IMG/VR virus record: IMGVR_UViG_3300022723_000282
Location: 1-46,449 of that record
Direction: 5' to 3' (one strand)
DNA length: 46,449 nt
From: a virus
Under the pieces are notes generated by a model that saw only the letters and a program-made list of their open reading frames with translations, was not told the origin of the DNA and made no database searches. Positions 1-7,883 of the stretch are shown piece by piece. The position numbers and the translations under genes were made by a program. Each line of letters begins with the position of its first letter. Positions within the stretch are counted from its first letter, which is position 1.

Positions 1-366
1 ATGCCGGTCGCCGAGTCCGTCGCCCTCGCTATGCTCCGAACCTGGCGACGCGTCAGAACGGATGTCGATTCGGGAGGGCTGAACTATCCGACGGTGAATA
101 TTCTCCATCCGCGCGCCGGCCTGGGGGCCCCTTTCGAACCGCTCCAACGGCTCGCCGACGCCGAGCGGGTGCAGGCGATCGTTAACGACATGCCGGCCAA
201 CATTCGCCGCGCGTTTGAAGCCTACTATCTCGGTCTCGTCGGCGGCGAGCGCTGCCGTGATTCGCGCCAAAAGGCGCGCGCGGTGTTGCTTAGGATTTCC
301 GAAGGCACCTACTTTAGGCGCGTGGCGGCCGGCAGGTTAATCGTTCGGGAGCAGCTTGAGTTCTGA
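1..366 (+). CDS. Antiterminator Q-like / sigma region-4-like hypothetical protein
   Basis: A 121-residue protein starting with ATG at the first base. Its C-terminal half (about residues 65-118) has the helix-turn-helix layout seen in phage late-gene antiterminators: a helix ending in an AYYLG motif, then a turn, then GTYFRRVAAG. The N-terminal LAMLRTWRRV helix resembles the start of such proteins. It would regulate late phage transcription by binding DNA near a late promoter. It stands tail to tail with the minus-strand remnant at 368 and has no other neighbour visible. The family assignment rests on pattern only; an unrelated small DNA-binding protein is possible. Confidence 0.5.
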   Translation: MPVAESVALAMLRTWRRVRTDVDSGGLNYPTVNILHPRAGLGAPFEPLQRLADAERVQAIVNDMPANIRRAFEAYYLGLVGGERCRDSRQKARAVLLRISEGTYFRRVAAGRLIVREQLEF

Positions 367-367
367 T

Positions 368-799
368 TCACGAACGCGTGCGCGCCAGCCGGTCTCTACC
401 CCGGTTCCTCGTGATCGTCTGCAGAATTCCCATGCCGGCGTCGCGGGCTGCGTGCATCCGCGCGGAAGGGGATGCACCACCCCCGCCGCCTCTGTCGCCG
501 CCGCCTTGCGTTTTGAATGCTTGCCAGCGGGGTGAGTGCCTCCCCCACTGACTGGCTAAAGCAGTGACTGTCGGAGGCCTGTCGCTCTCGACCTGGTCGT
601 TGAAATCAGACTCGGGAACGCGGGCGACTCGCTGGGCTTGCTTCTGCTGGCGTTCGGACATGCCGGCGTCGCGGGCGGCCTGTCTTCTGGAATTAGGGTC
701 GCCGCCTCCCCCAATTCTTCGGCCAGCCTGCGGCGGGTGCGCCTCAATCAGCTCGCCGGCGCGGCGGATAGCTCGCGCCCGTATCCTTGCGGCGTGGTT
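368..799 (-). pseudogene. 5'-truncated phage regulatory/accessory protein
   Basis: One reading frame stays open from about 857 down to the stop at 368 and encodes a helix with the pattern IRARAIRRAGEL, then the segment VPESDFNDQVESD and PPTVTALA. This order is typical of a phage accessory family found beside DNA methyltransferase and early genes. No ATG, GTG or TTG lies upstream in frame before the tape-measure stop at 801, so the normal beginning is missing. An ATG at 661 could still drive a 97-residue C-terminal piece. The family resemblance begins within about 10 bases of the tape-measure stop codon, which marks a recombination or deletion joint. An 18-bp direct repeat (431-448 and 659-676) lies inside. 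Confidence 0.55.
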
Positions 800-800
800 C

Positions 801-2822
801 TCAGCCGCCCGCGATCTCCAGCGCCTGGCGCGACCCGGCCGTGAACAGCACCGCGTCGTTATCCTCGATCAGCGTCCGCATGCGGTCCAGGAGGTTCTCG
901 GCCGCGTCGCCGATGATGTCGCCGGAGACGTTGAACTGCACGATCGTCGGCGGCCGCTGCTCCTCGTTTCTCTCGAAACCCGCGGTTACGCGCTGGAGGT
1001 TGCCGGCGGGCAGCGCGCTCGGTGTCGGTATGGGCCCGCTGCCGGCGCCGGCAGCCAGCGGCGCGCTCCCGCCGCCTGAGCCGATCGATTGCGCCTTGAT
1101 TGCGGCAATCTGAGCCGCGCCGGCCGCCGCCATCGCTGCCGCCGCAGGTATTCCTAGCGGGAAGCCGCCGGCGTTCTTGTACGAGGCAATGATGGCCGGG
1201 GGGAGCTCTACGGCCGCCTGCGCAAGCGCTGCCGCTCTTTGGACCCTGAAAAGTTTCTCACTGCCCGCCGCCTGGAAGGCCTGGGCGAACGATGCCGTCG
1301 ACTGCAGCACACTCTGTACCGTCTTGGAGCTCTTTTTCTCGAGGTCGATTTTCGACTTGTTGAACGCTTCAAGCGCCCGCAGCCGGCGGTTGGCGGCGTC
1401 CTGTTCGGTAATCAGTTTCGCCTGCTCGGCCTCGCCGATGATGAGGATCTCGTCGGCGAGCTTTTGCCGGAGCTTCTGCGTCTCTGTTAAGTATTGCCCA
1501 TCGAGCCGCGCCAGGCGTGCCTGCAATTTCTCGCGCTCCCGCTGAGCCGCCTCCTGGCCCGCCGCATCCTCCGCTACGGTTTGCTCGGGCGGCGCCTGCA
1601 CCCGGGCTGCCAGCTTGGCAACGGAGGCCTCTGCCCGCCGCTCCGCCTCGGCCGTGATCGCGTCGAGGCTCCGAGTGATCACCTGACCCGGCAGCTCGGC
1701 GGCCAGCAACGTTGCGAACTCGTCCTGCGCCTCACGGAATTTCTCGGCATGACGCGACGCCAGGTTCTCGAACGCCGCCGTGCCAGATTCTTTCAGTCGA
1801 TCCTCGACGGCCTGGACGTCGGCAAGCATCTCGCCGAACGCGCCGCTGACCTTCGACAACAGCCTGAGCGTCGATTTCAATGGCGTGAAGAAGCCGCCGA
1901 TGATCGCATTGCGGACGTCGTCGCCGATGAGCGTCGCGAGCCGAGACACGCCCTCGGTCATCACCGCGAACGCACCGCGTGCGAGTACCTCGAGGCCTTT
2001 CACGACCACGCGGACGCCGTGGACTCCGTTCGCGAGCGTCGCCGCTCCCTTGGTGCCGAGCTCGAACCCTTTGCTCACTGCCTTGCCGAGGCGGTCGCCT
2101 TCGATCGCCGTCGCGACGAACTTCTCCGCCAGCACCTCAATTACCGGCGCGACCTCGACCGCGACCTTGTTGGCGAGGCCGGTTGCAACGCTCTGGATGC
2201 GCTCAAACGAGCGGTTCGCAGCTTCGAGCTTCGCGGCGTCGATATCGGTGATCGACACGCCCAGGGCTTCGGCCTCTTCGGCGAGCTCGCGGAGGCCCTC
2301 AGCGCCGTCCTCTAGGATCGGCAGGAGATTGCTGGCGTCGCTTGCCAAGGACTCGAGCAGGAAGACTCTTTCCGACCGCGACTTCACCTGGTCGAGGGCG
2401 CCGGCGATCGCGAGCAGCTGTTGATCTGGCTTGAGCGCGACGAGCTGGCTTGCGCTGAGATTTAGGCGATCGAAGACGGCCGCGGCCGGACCACCGCCGG
2501 TGGTCGCCAGGTCGCCAATCTTGTCGCTCACGTCCTTGAAGATATCGGCGACCTTATCGCCCGCGACTTCAACCGTACCCGCCGCGTGCGACCACTCACT
2601 GAGCGTCTCCGTGCCGACGCCGACCGACTGCGCGAGTCGGCTCATCTCGGTGTTGGCCCGGATCGATTGCGTGACCATGACGGCCAGGCCTGCGGCAACG
2701 CCCGCACCGAGCGCGCCGGCCGCGTTCACCGTGCTCCGGATCGATTTGTGGAGCGACGCGAATGCGGCCTTCGTCCGGTCCGAGCCGAGGATCTGGAATG
2801 TGTATTTCGCGTCGGCGACCAT
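801..2822 (-). CDS. Tail tape-measure protein, copy 1
   Basis: A 673-residue protein that would span the lumen of a siphophage tail and set its length. It opens with a conserved segment (YTFQILGSDRTKAAFASLHK) followed by an Ala/Gly-rich hydrophobic stretch near residues 34-48. It then has long charged helices with LARLDGQYLTETQKLRQKL near residue 440, and a hydrophobic C-terminal region rich in AAA and AGAAQIAAI. The ATG overlaps the chaperone stop as ATGA. It is a diverged paralogue of the product at 40710-42725: same length within two residues, near-identical blocks around 1376-1445, and the same EDNDxVLF...SRQALEI ending. No tail-tip gene follows. The next frame is a truncated early gene, so copy 1 may be nonfunctional or act with right-unit proteins. 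Confidence 0.9.
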   Translation of the reverse strand: MVADAKYTFQILGSDRTKAAFASLHKSIRSTVNAAGALGAGVAAGLAVMVTQSIRANTEMSRLAQSVGVGTETLSEWSHAAGTVEVAGDKVADIFKDVSDKIGDLATTGGGPAAAVFDRLNLSASQLVALKPDQQLLAIAGALDQVKSRSERVFLLESLASDASNLLPILEDGAEGLRELAEEAEALGVSITDIDAAKLEAANRSFERIQSVATGLANKVAVEVAPVIEVLAEKFVATAIEGDRLGKAVSKGFELGTKGAATLANGVHGVRVVVKGLEVLARGAFAVMTEGVSRLATLIGDDVRNAIIGGFFTPLKSTLRLLSKVSGAFGEMLADVQAVEDRLKESGTAAFENLASRHAEKFREAQDEFATLLAAELPGQVITRSLDAITAEAERRAEASVAKLAARVQAPPEQTVAEDAAGQEAAQREREKLQARLARLDGQYLTETQKLRQKLADEILIIGEAEQAKLITEQDAANRRLRALEAFNKSKIDLEKKSSKTVQSVLQSTASFAQAFQAAGSEKLFRVQRAAALAQAAVELPPAIIASYKNAGGFPLGIPAAAAMAAAGAAQIAAIKAQSIGSGGGSAPLAAGAGSGPIPTPSALPAGNLQRVTAGFERNEEQRPPTIVQFNVSGDIIGDAAENLLDRMRTLIEDNDAVLFTAGSRQALEIAGG
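967..978. repeat. Near-match to TTTCGNNCGAAA (one mismatch)
   Basis: TTTCTCTCGAAA, inside tape-measure copy 1. The flanking bases extend the arms to GTTTC and GAAAC. Confidence 0.5.
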
Positions 2823-3220
2823 CAGGCGGCGGCGGGCGGATCGTCCGGTTTCTTGGCCCGGGTAAGACTCTGTTTGTACTCGTCGGCGGCCGTCGCCTTC
2901 GCGAAGATCGCAGAGGCCAGGTCGAAGAGGGTCTCCGCTGAGAGATCCTCAAACGCTCGATCGAGAACGAAAGGCAGCTCCTTGCCGTCATCCAGGTCCC
3001 GCACGCCGTCCCAGTCCTTCAAGCCGCGGCGGATGAGGAATACCTTGCCGGCGTGTGACGTCTTGAAGGCGCCGCCTGCCATCTCGCCAAGGGTCATCAG
3101 CTCGAGCAGATCGATAGCCGAGAGTGCGCGGATTTGAAATCGCTGGGTTGCGACGTGATCGTCGTCGGTTTCGGGCGACCACCACTCGGGCTTCAGAATC
3201 GACGCATTCGTTTCACTCAC
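2822..3220 (-). CDS. Tail assembly chaperone, copy 1 (G-like, no T extension)
   Basis: A 132-residue protein placed just before the tape-measure gene, where siphophages encode the gpG/GT tail chaperone that coats the tape measure during tail assembly. It starts with GTG at 3220, with GGGAG as ribosome-binding site. The N-terminus (ILKPEWWSPET) matches the IAPEWWTPKD segment of the right-unit chaperone. The central part also aligns (QIRALSAIDLLE against RIRALNGLEYCE). Unlike copy 2 it has no run of A residues and no -1 frame T domain: its stop overlaps the tape-measure ATG. It lies only 14 bp after the capsid gene, where connectors and tail tube would normally be. Confidence 0.78.
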   Translation of the reverse strand: MSETNASILKPEWWSPETDDDHVATQRFQIRALSAIDLLELMTLGEMAGGAFKTSHAGKVFLIRRGLKDWDGVRDLDDGKELPFVLDRAFEDLSAETLFDLASAIFAKATAADEYKQSLTRAKKPDDPPAAA

Positions 3221-3234
3221 AGGACTCTCCCAGA

Positions 3235-4176
3235 TCAGATCAGATTGACGAGGCAGGCGTGCTGCCAGTAGCCATAGGCGACCTCGCGCCAGGTGTCGAC
3301 GACGTACTGATGCACGTCGTTGTCGAACTCGAAATCGGAGCCCTCGGCCTTCGCCTTGAGGCTGAGCCCGTCCTCTTCCTGCCGAATGAACGGCTTGACC
3401 CGTCCATCTGTGCGGAAGATGGCGAACTTGTCGGTCCAGGTGTCGAGGCGGACGTTCTGCGCGACTGACACCTCGTAGTCTTCCGGCAGGCCGAGCTGCT
3501 CAAGAGTCGTACCGCTCGGCGTTTTTATCGCCTGCGAAGCTATCGTGTACAGCGAGCTCGGCGTGATGACGACGAACCGTCGCGCCGTCTCGTTCATCGG
3601 TTCGCCCTGGTCGTCGCGTACCCGCGCGAGCTGCTGCAGGCCGTCCATGATCGCGTGCTGCATTTCGGCTACGGATGGCTTCGCCGGAGTACCGTGAATG
3701 CCGGTCGGGTAGCCGGAAATATCGGCGCTGATGTCGTTCGACTGCGAACCGCTGTCGCCTTCCTCGTGAACGGTGTCGAAGAAGAACTGGCCGTCGTAGC
3801 AGACCGTGCTTTCGCCGCCGATGATCAGCGTGCTCAAGAGAGTGGCCCAGTGCGCGTTGGCCCGCATTGCGAGCTCGTCGATACGGGTCATCACCTGGCC
3901 CGATTTGTCGCGCCGCATGTGCCGGACCGGCACCTCGAGGGTCGCCTCGAAATGCTTGTTCTTCACGAGGATCTTGTTCTCGTTGAAGCCCTTCGCGTGC
4001 CGGCCGCCGACCCATTCGCGCATCGCCGGAGTCTGGCCGAGCCAGGCGTATTCTTCCGACTCCTGGTCGGAGCGGAAGTACATGGAAACCGGGTCGACCC
4101 AGCCGATGCCGGCGTCCTGCTCGAGGGTTCGATAGAAGCGGCCGATGACCGCTCGACTTGTGATCCTGTCGATCAT
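3235..4176 (-). CDS. Major capsid protein, Mu gpT-like, copy 1
   Basis: A 313-residue shell protein of the Mu gpT-like major head family. Visible signatures are AWLGQTPAMREWVGGRHAKG near residue 45, CYDGQFFFDT near 125, and the C-terminal block FAIFRTDGRVKPFIRQEEDG. It would form the HK97-fold capsid around the portal. The ATG at 4176 has a strong GGGGGA ribosome-binding site two codons after the decoration gene. The right-unit copy (45511-46449) shares roughly three quarters of its residues and its first 57 or so bases are identical. Copy 1 has no terminator after it, unlike copy 2, and is followed immediately by the tail chaperone. Confidence 0.92.
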   Translation of the reverse strand: MIDRITSRAVIGRFYRTLEQDAGIGWVDPVSMYFRSDQESEEYAWLGQTPAMREWVGGRHAKGFNENKILVKNKHFEATLEVPVRHMRRDKSGQVMTRIDELAMRANAHWATLLSTLIIGGESTVCYDGQFFFDTVHEEGDSGSQSNDISADISGYPTGIHGTPAKPSVAEMQHAIMDGLQQLARVRDDQGEPMNETARRFVVITPSSLYTIASQAIKTPSGTTLEQLGLPEDYEVSVAQNVRLDTWTDKFAIFRTDGRVKPFIRQEEDGLSLKAKAEGSDFEFDNDVHQYVVDTWREVAYGYWQHACLVNLI

Positions 4177-4178
4177 GA

Positions 4179-4583
4179 TTAAATCCCCCTCGCGTCGAAC
4201 TCGACCACGCAGTCGGTGCCGGAAATCCAGCGAGACACGTAGCCGATTTTGGAGTTGCTGCCGACGGTCAGCGTGAACGTTCCGTCGTCACTTGCGTAGA
4301 CAGCCGGTCGATCGTTCGAAGTGATGGCCGAACCGACAACCGTCAGCCGCACCCTGCCCTTCGTCTTGACCTCGGCCCTGATCGCGCCCGCGGCGCCGGA
4401 AGTGTTATCGGCCTTGAACTCGGCAAAGCCGAGGAACTTGTCCCCTGCCTGCAGAGCTCGGGCGTAGCCGGCGGCGTTCTCACCGACCGCGGCGCCCTCG
4501 TAGATCACCTCCGAAGCGGCGACCGGATAGGCCTCTTTCTCGCCGACCTGGTAGTCGCGAGGCGTGTTTGCGGAAAGTTCCAT
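4179..4583 (-). CDS. Capsid decoration/cement protein (DUF2190-like)
   Basis: A 134-residue protein of the small capsid-cement type that stabilises the expanded head. It begins NTPRDYQVGEKEAYPVAAS, followed by short beta strands with alternating Gly and Val/Ala and the segment GDKFLGFAEFKADN. That layout is typical of DUF2190-like proteins encoded between protease and capsid genes. Its ATG overlaps the protease stop (ATGA) and its own stop is two bases before the capsid ATG, so it is translationally coupled in the head operon. No counterpart is visible in the right unit because the window ends at the second capsid gene. Confidence 0.75.
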   Translation of the reverse strand: MELSANTPRDYQVGEKEAYPVAASEVIYEGAAVGENAAGYARALQAGDKFLGFAEFKADNTSGAAGAIRAEVKTKGRVRLTVVGSAITSNDRPAVYASDDGTFTLTVGSNSKIGYVSRWISGTDCVVEFDARGI

Positions 4584-5095
4584 CAGCTCTTACCTCCGAG
4601 GACCCTTGCCCTCTTCTCGTTTTTCATGAATGCGGCATACGACTCGAAGTCGTCAGCGAACTCCGCACGGAGATTTGCGTCGGCGTCCCATTTCGCCTTG
4701 AGGGACTGCGCGTCCGTAGCCGACTCGCGCGGCTGCGGAACATCGAGATCGCCCGACGCCTTGACGTCGTCGAGATCCTGCGCGTCCTCGGCACGATCTG
4801 CCTTGGACGACGCGCGCTTTTCCCTTTCGGCATTCAGGACGGCTACCGCCGCCTGTGGGCCGGTCGTCTTGCCGTCAAACTTGAGCGACGAGATCAACTT
4901 CTCGTGCCCCGGCATTGACTGCGCTTCGACGTCCTGGATTCGCTCGCGCTCAGCATCGGCGCCGGAGCTCTCACCCTCGGTACGGCCATCTGCCTTGCCA
5001 GCTTCGAAGCCCTCGGCGCGGCCTTCGTCGAAACCCTCCTTGCGGGCCTCGGCAAACACCTCCGGGTGCTTCTCCTTCAACGTTTTCAGGTCCAT
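4583..5095 (-). CDS. Nested capsid scaffold protein (Nu3-like internal start)
   Basis: An ATG at 5095 in the protease frame is preceded by CAGGAGT six bases upstream, a much better ribosome-binding site than expected by chance inside a gene. Starting there gives a 170-residue, charged, helical protein equal to the C-terminal third of the protease polypeptide. In lambda the scaffold Nu3 is made in the same way from within gene C. It would line the inside of the prohead and be removed by the protease. The call is an inference from the internal ribosome-binding site and domain boundary. Confidence 0.6.
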   Translation of the reverse strand: MDLKTLKEKHPEVFAEARKEGFDEGRAEGFEAGKADGRTEGESSGADAERERIQDVEAQSMPGHEKLISSLKFDGKTTGPQAAVAVLNAEREKRASSKADRAEDAQDLDDVKASGDLDVPQPRESATDAQSLKAKWDADANLRAEFADDFESYAAFMKNEKRARVLGGKS

Positions 5096-6022
5096 ATCGG
5101 ACTCCTGTATTTCTGTCGTTTGAGATTCGTCTCGCGTTTCGCGCGAAACATCGATTGCGGCAGCACCGGCCGCGAGGGCTTGAAACGCGTCATCATCGCT
5201 CAGCGCTTCAATGAGCTGGTCCAGCGTGGCAACACCGTCCACGAGACCAGCATCGATAGCACGCTGGCCGATAAACATGCGTCCATCAGCCATCCGCTTG
5301 AGAACATCGTCCGACGTCGTACCGCGGTGCTTCGCAACGACGTCGACGAACATCGAATAGAGGTAGTCCACGTCGTCCTGCAGCGTGGCCTTACCCTCCT
5401 TGGAAAGCGGCTTGTACGAGCTGTGGATCCGCTTGTATTTGCCGGCGTAGATCTCGGTGACCTTGATGCCGGCGTTTTTGTAAGCCTCGGAGTAATCGAC
5501 GTGCTGCGTGACAACACCAATTGAGCCGACGTGCGTAGTCGGGCCGGTCATGAAGACGTACTCGGCGGCCGAGCCTATCCAGACGCCGGCCGAAGCCATC
5601 AGGCCATCAGCCAGTGCGACGACTCGCTTCTGTCCCCGTGCTTCGAACACGACCTCGCCGAGCTCGGCCGTCCCGTCTACGGACCCGCCCGGAGTATCCA
5701 GGTGCAGCACGATCGAGTGCACATCGTCATCCGCCAGTGCCTGACGAATATCGCGCTCTACCAGCTGCGTTGAGCATCCGCCCGAAATCTGGCTGAAAAG
5801 GTTCATTTTCTTGGCAATGACGCCTTCAATCGGGACTATTGCAACGCCTTTAATGACGTCGTAGCCTTTTTCGTCGTTCGAAAGCGGAACGCCGAGCCGC
5901 GCCTCGACCTTCTCGATATCGATCTTCTCGCCGCGCAGATGCGTGGAATAGATCTCGGTAATCTCGTCGAGACGCTCCGGAATGATGGCCCAGGGCGCCG
6001 AAAGCACATCTATAATCTTCAC
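4583..6022 (-). CDS. S49 (SppA/ClpP-like) prohead protease with C-terminal scaffold
   Basis: A 479-residue protein like lambda gpC. Residues 60-270 form an S49 serine protease with IVPIEGVI, the HLDTPGGSVDG turn, nucleophile Ser144 in MASAGVW and general base Lys195 in YAGKYKR. It would mature the prohead by cutting scaffold and capsid proteins. Residues 305-479 are charged, helical and scaffold-like (EARKEGFDEGRAEGFEAG). A nested start inside the gene would yield the scaffold alone. The ATG overlaps the portal stop and the stop overlaps the decoration ATG. A TTTCGNNCGAAA palindrome lies in the linker, encoding VSRET. Confidence 0.9.
   Translation of the reverse strand: MKIIDVLSAPWAIIPERLDEITEIYSTHLRGEKIDIEKVEARLGVPLSNDEKGYDVIKGVAIVPIEGVIAKKMNLFSQISGGCSTQLVERDIRQALADDDVHSIVLHLDTPGGSVDGTAELGEVVFEARGQKRVVALADGLMASAGVWIGSAAEYVFMTGPTTHVGSIGVVTQHVDYSEAYKNAGIKVTEIYAGKYKRIHSSYKPLSKEGKATLQDDVDYLYSMFVDVVAKHRGTTSDDVLKRMADGRMFIGQRAIDAGLVDGVATLDQLIEALSDDDAFQALAAGAAAIDVSRETRDESQTTEIQESDMDLKTLKEKHPEVFAEARKEGFDEGRAEGFEAGKADGRTEGESSGADAERERIQDVEAQSMPGHEKLISSLKFDGKTTGPQAAVAVLNAEREKRASSKADRAEDAQDLDDVKASGDLDVPQPRESATDAQSLKAKWDADANLRAEFADDFESYAAFMKNEKRARVLGGKS
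5137..5148. repeat. TTTCGNNCGAAA palindrome, exact (centre CG)
   Basis: GTTTCGCGCGAAAC with flanks, a perfect 14-bp palindrome. It differs from the bacterial parS core GTTTCACGTGAAAC at two positions. It lies in the linker between protease and scaffold domains and encodes VSRET. Confidence 0.75.
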
Positions 6023-7659
6023 TCTTGGTCTTCCTCGCGCTGCTCGTCGGTATCCGTGCCTTCGTCGTCCTGTTCCGGCTCGTCCATTTCGTCGGGATCG
6101 TCCGGCTCCTCATCACTTGAGGCGGAGGCCGGGCTTCCCACGTCCGCCTGGTCGCGCCTGATCATCCGGAGTTCCTTCGTGCGCTGACGGTGCACGCTCT
6201 CCCAGTCCTCACCGGTCGCTTCGGCAGTGATGCGGTCCAGCGTCTTCGTGCCGAGTGCATACGCTTCAACCTCCGCCTTTATTTCCTGCAAAGGCTGAAT
6301 GTGACCTTTCGCTGGTCCAGTCCAACTGCAGCCCAGATAGGCAGCTCGGACCGCGGGGTCTCCATCCAAAAAACCCGGTGCCGCGATACGACCGAGTTCG
6401 ACCGCCTCAGTCATCCACTCCTCGTAAACCGGCATGCAGAACTTCCCGATAAGGAATTCCCGCCTCGATCGGAAAAACTTCCATGCCAGCTCGAGGGCCG
6501 CCCGCGACGCACTGTAGGATGCTGTGAAGTGCATGATCAGCAACTCAAACGGAAGCTCGAGTGCTACGCCGATCTGCCGCAGAACCGACATGACAAACGG
6601 GTCGTAGGCCGTATTCGGTCGAGACGGATTGACGGTCTCGATGCTTTCGTTGTCGGCGAGATCAATAATCGCCCCGGAACCCAGCTTGACTTCGTCCGAC
6701 TCCGCACTGGATATACCCTCGGCGCTGCCTACCTCGAGCGGGTTTATTCCACCGTCGGACTTCACAAAGACGGTCAGAAGCCCGGACACCACGGCTGCCT
6801 GTATCTCCGCCTCCGTGTAGTCGCTGAGCTGCTTCAGCGCTTCGATGACCGGCGCCAGGTCGGGTACACCCCGGGATTGACCAATTCGGAGCTTGCGGTA
6901 GATGTGCAGCACATTGCGGCGTCCCGTCCGCGCGCCGAACATCCGCACCTTTTTCCATGTCGATTGCGACGAGTACGGATTCCCCGGGTGGCCATTCAGG
7001 ATATGTACTATGGTCGGCGTCCCCCGCTCGTCGCGCTCAATACCGCCCGCAAGGTTCGGTTTGTCCGCGGCGTTGCTTTCGTTGCATACCCGATCAGCTT
7101 CGATCAGGTTCAACGCCAGCCGATATGGGATGCGCTGACGTTCGACAAGCGGCATCAGAACAAAGACGTCGCCGTTTTCCAGTGTTGACCGAAAAACCAA
7201 ATCCTGCATCTCGTACAGGTTGGCGTCGCGCGTAATCGAGCATTCCTGGCTGCTGGCCCAGAGACTGAACTCGCGCTGCGTGTTCCGCTCCCACTCGTCC
7301 GCCTCGTCCTCGTCCATGCCGAGAAAGTCCCGATCGACGCGACACTGCAGCCGCAATCCGCCGCCGACGATGTTCGTGACCTTCGTGTTGATCGCGCCGG
7401 TCGCGATCGGCGTGTTGCGGACAAGGTCGCGTGAACGCTCTCTCAGCGTCGGAAGGTCCGGCAAGATATCCGTGTCAGCATCACCGTGTGAATGTCGCCA
7501 TCCGCGCGTCGGCTTCCTGCGCCTTGACCCGCCGATGTACGCCTCAGCGACCGCCATCTGATACCGGGCCTGCGTTCGGCGAAGTCCGTTTTCGGGCGAA
7601 AAATGGCCAATCACTCGATCGAGCCAGGTCATTTCGACGTCGATTCGGCGGCGGCTCAC
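6019..7659 (-). CDS. Portal protein, lambda gpB family
   Basis: A 546-residue portal protein that forms the ring for DNA entry and exit at one capsid vertex. Recognisable segments are RERSRDLVRNTPIATGAINT near residue 72, TNIVGGGLRLQ near 95, LPFELLIMHFTASYSASRAA near 368 and WKFFRSRREFLIGKFC. The C-terminus is very acidic (EEPDDPDEMDEPEQDDE). The frame opens with GTG at 7659 in a GTGA overlap with the gpW stop; an ATG nine codons later is the alternative. It lies between gpW and the protease in the standard lambdoid head order. A TTTCGGGCGAAA palindrome lies near its 5' end at 7590. Confidence 0.93.
   Translation of the reverse strand: MSRRRIDVEMTWLDRVIGHFSPENGLRRTQARYQMAVAEAYIGGSRRRKPTRGWRHSHGDADTDILPDLPTLRERSRDLVRNTPIATGAINTKVTNIVGGGLRLQCRVDRDFLGMDEDEADEWERNTQREFSLWASSQECSITRDANLYEMQDLVFRSTLENGDVFVLMPLVERQRIPYRLALNLIEADRVCNESNAADKPNLAGGIERDERGTPTIVHILNGHPGNPYSSQSTWKKVRMFGARTGRRNVLHIYRKLRIGQSRGVPDLAPVIEALKQLSDYTEAEIQAAVVSGLLTVFVKSDGGINPLEVGSAEGISSAESDEVKLGSGAIIDLADNESIETVNPSRPNTAYDPFVMSVLRQIGVALELPFELLIMHFTASYSASRAALELAWKFFRSRREFLIGKFCMPVYEEWMTEAVELGRIAAPGFLDGDPAVRAAYLGCSWTGPAKGHIQPLQEIKAEVEAYALGTKTLDRITAEATGEDWESVHRQRTKELRMIRRDQADVGSPASASSDEEPDDPDEMDEPEQDDEGTDTDEQREEDQE
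7590..7601. repeat. TTTCGNNCGAAA palindrome, exact (centre GG)
   Basis: TTTCGGGCGAAA in the 5' part of the portal gene, codons of HFSPENG. Confidence 0.7.
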
Positions 7660-7883
7660 ACCTTCACTCCGTAGCGGACACGCGGTCCGGATACGCCGGC
7701 CTGCTCCCGCGACGCCTTGACCCGCAGTTCCGACTCGCGCTTGTAGAGCGTCGCAAGCTCAGCTCGACGCACGACACGCTGTCCGTTCGGTGTCTGAATC
7801 GTATACTGCTGCGCGCCGGCCTCGATTGCCGCAATGGCCGCCTGTACGCGCTCAAGCTGTGCCGTGTAGGTCTCAACTACCAA
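7656..7883 (-). CDS. Head-tail joining protein gpW-like
   Basis: A 75-residue basic protein between large terminase and portal, the position and size of lambda gpW. It has an N-terminal helix (TAQLERVQAAIAAIEAG), a short beta hairpin (QYTIQTPNGQRVVRRA) and a second helix (LATLYKRESELR), matching the alpha+beta gpW fold. It would plug the filled head after packaging and prepare it for tail joining. The start is TTG at 7883 with GAGGAG nine bases upstream, overlapping the end of the terminase gene. The stop overlaps the portal GTG. Confidence 0.8.
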   Translation of the reverse strand: MVVETYTAQLERVQAAIAAIEAGAQQYTIQTPNGQRVVRRAELATLYKRESELRVKASREQAGVSGPRVRYGVKV

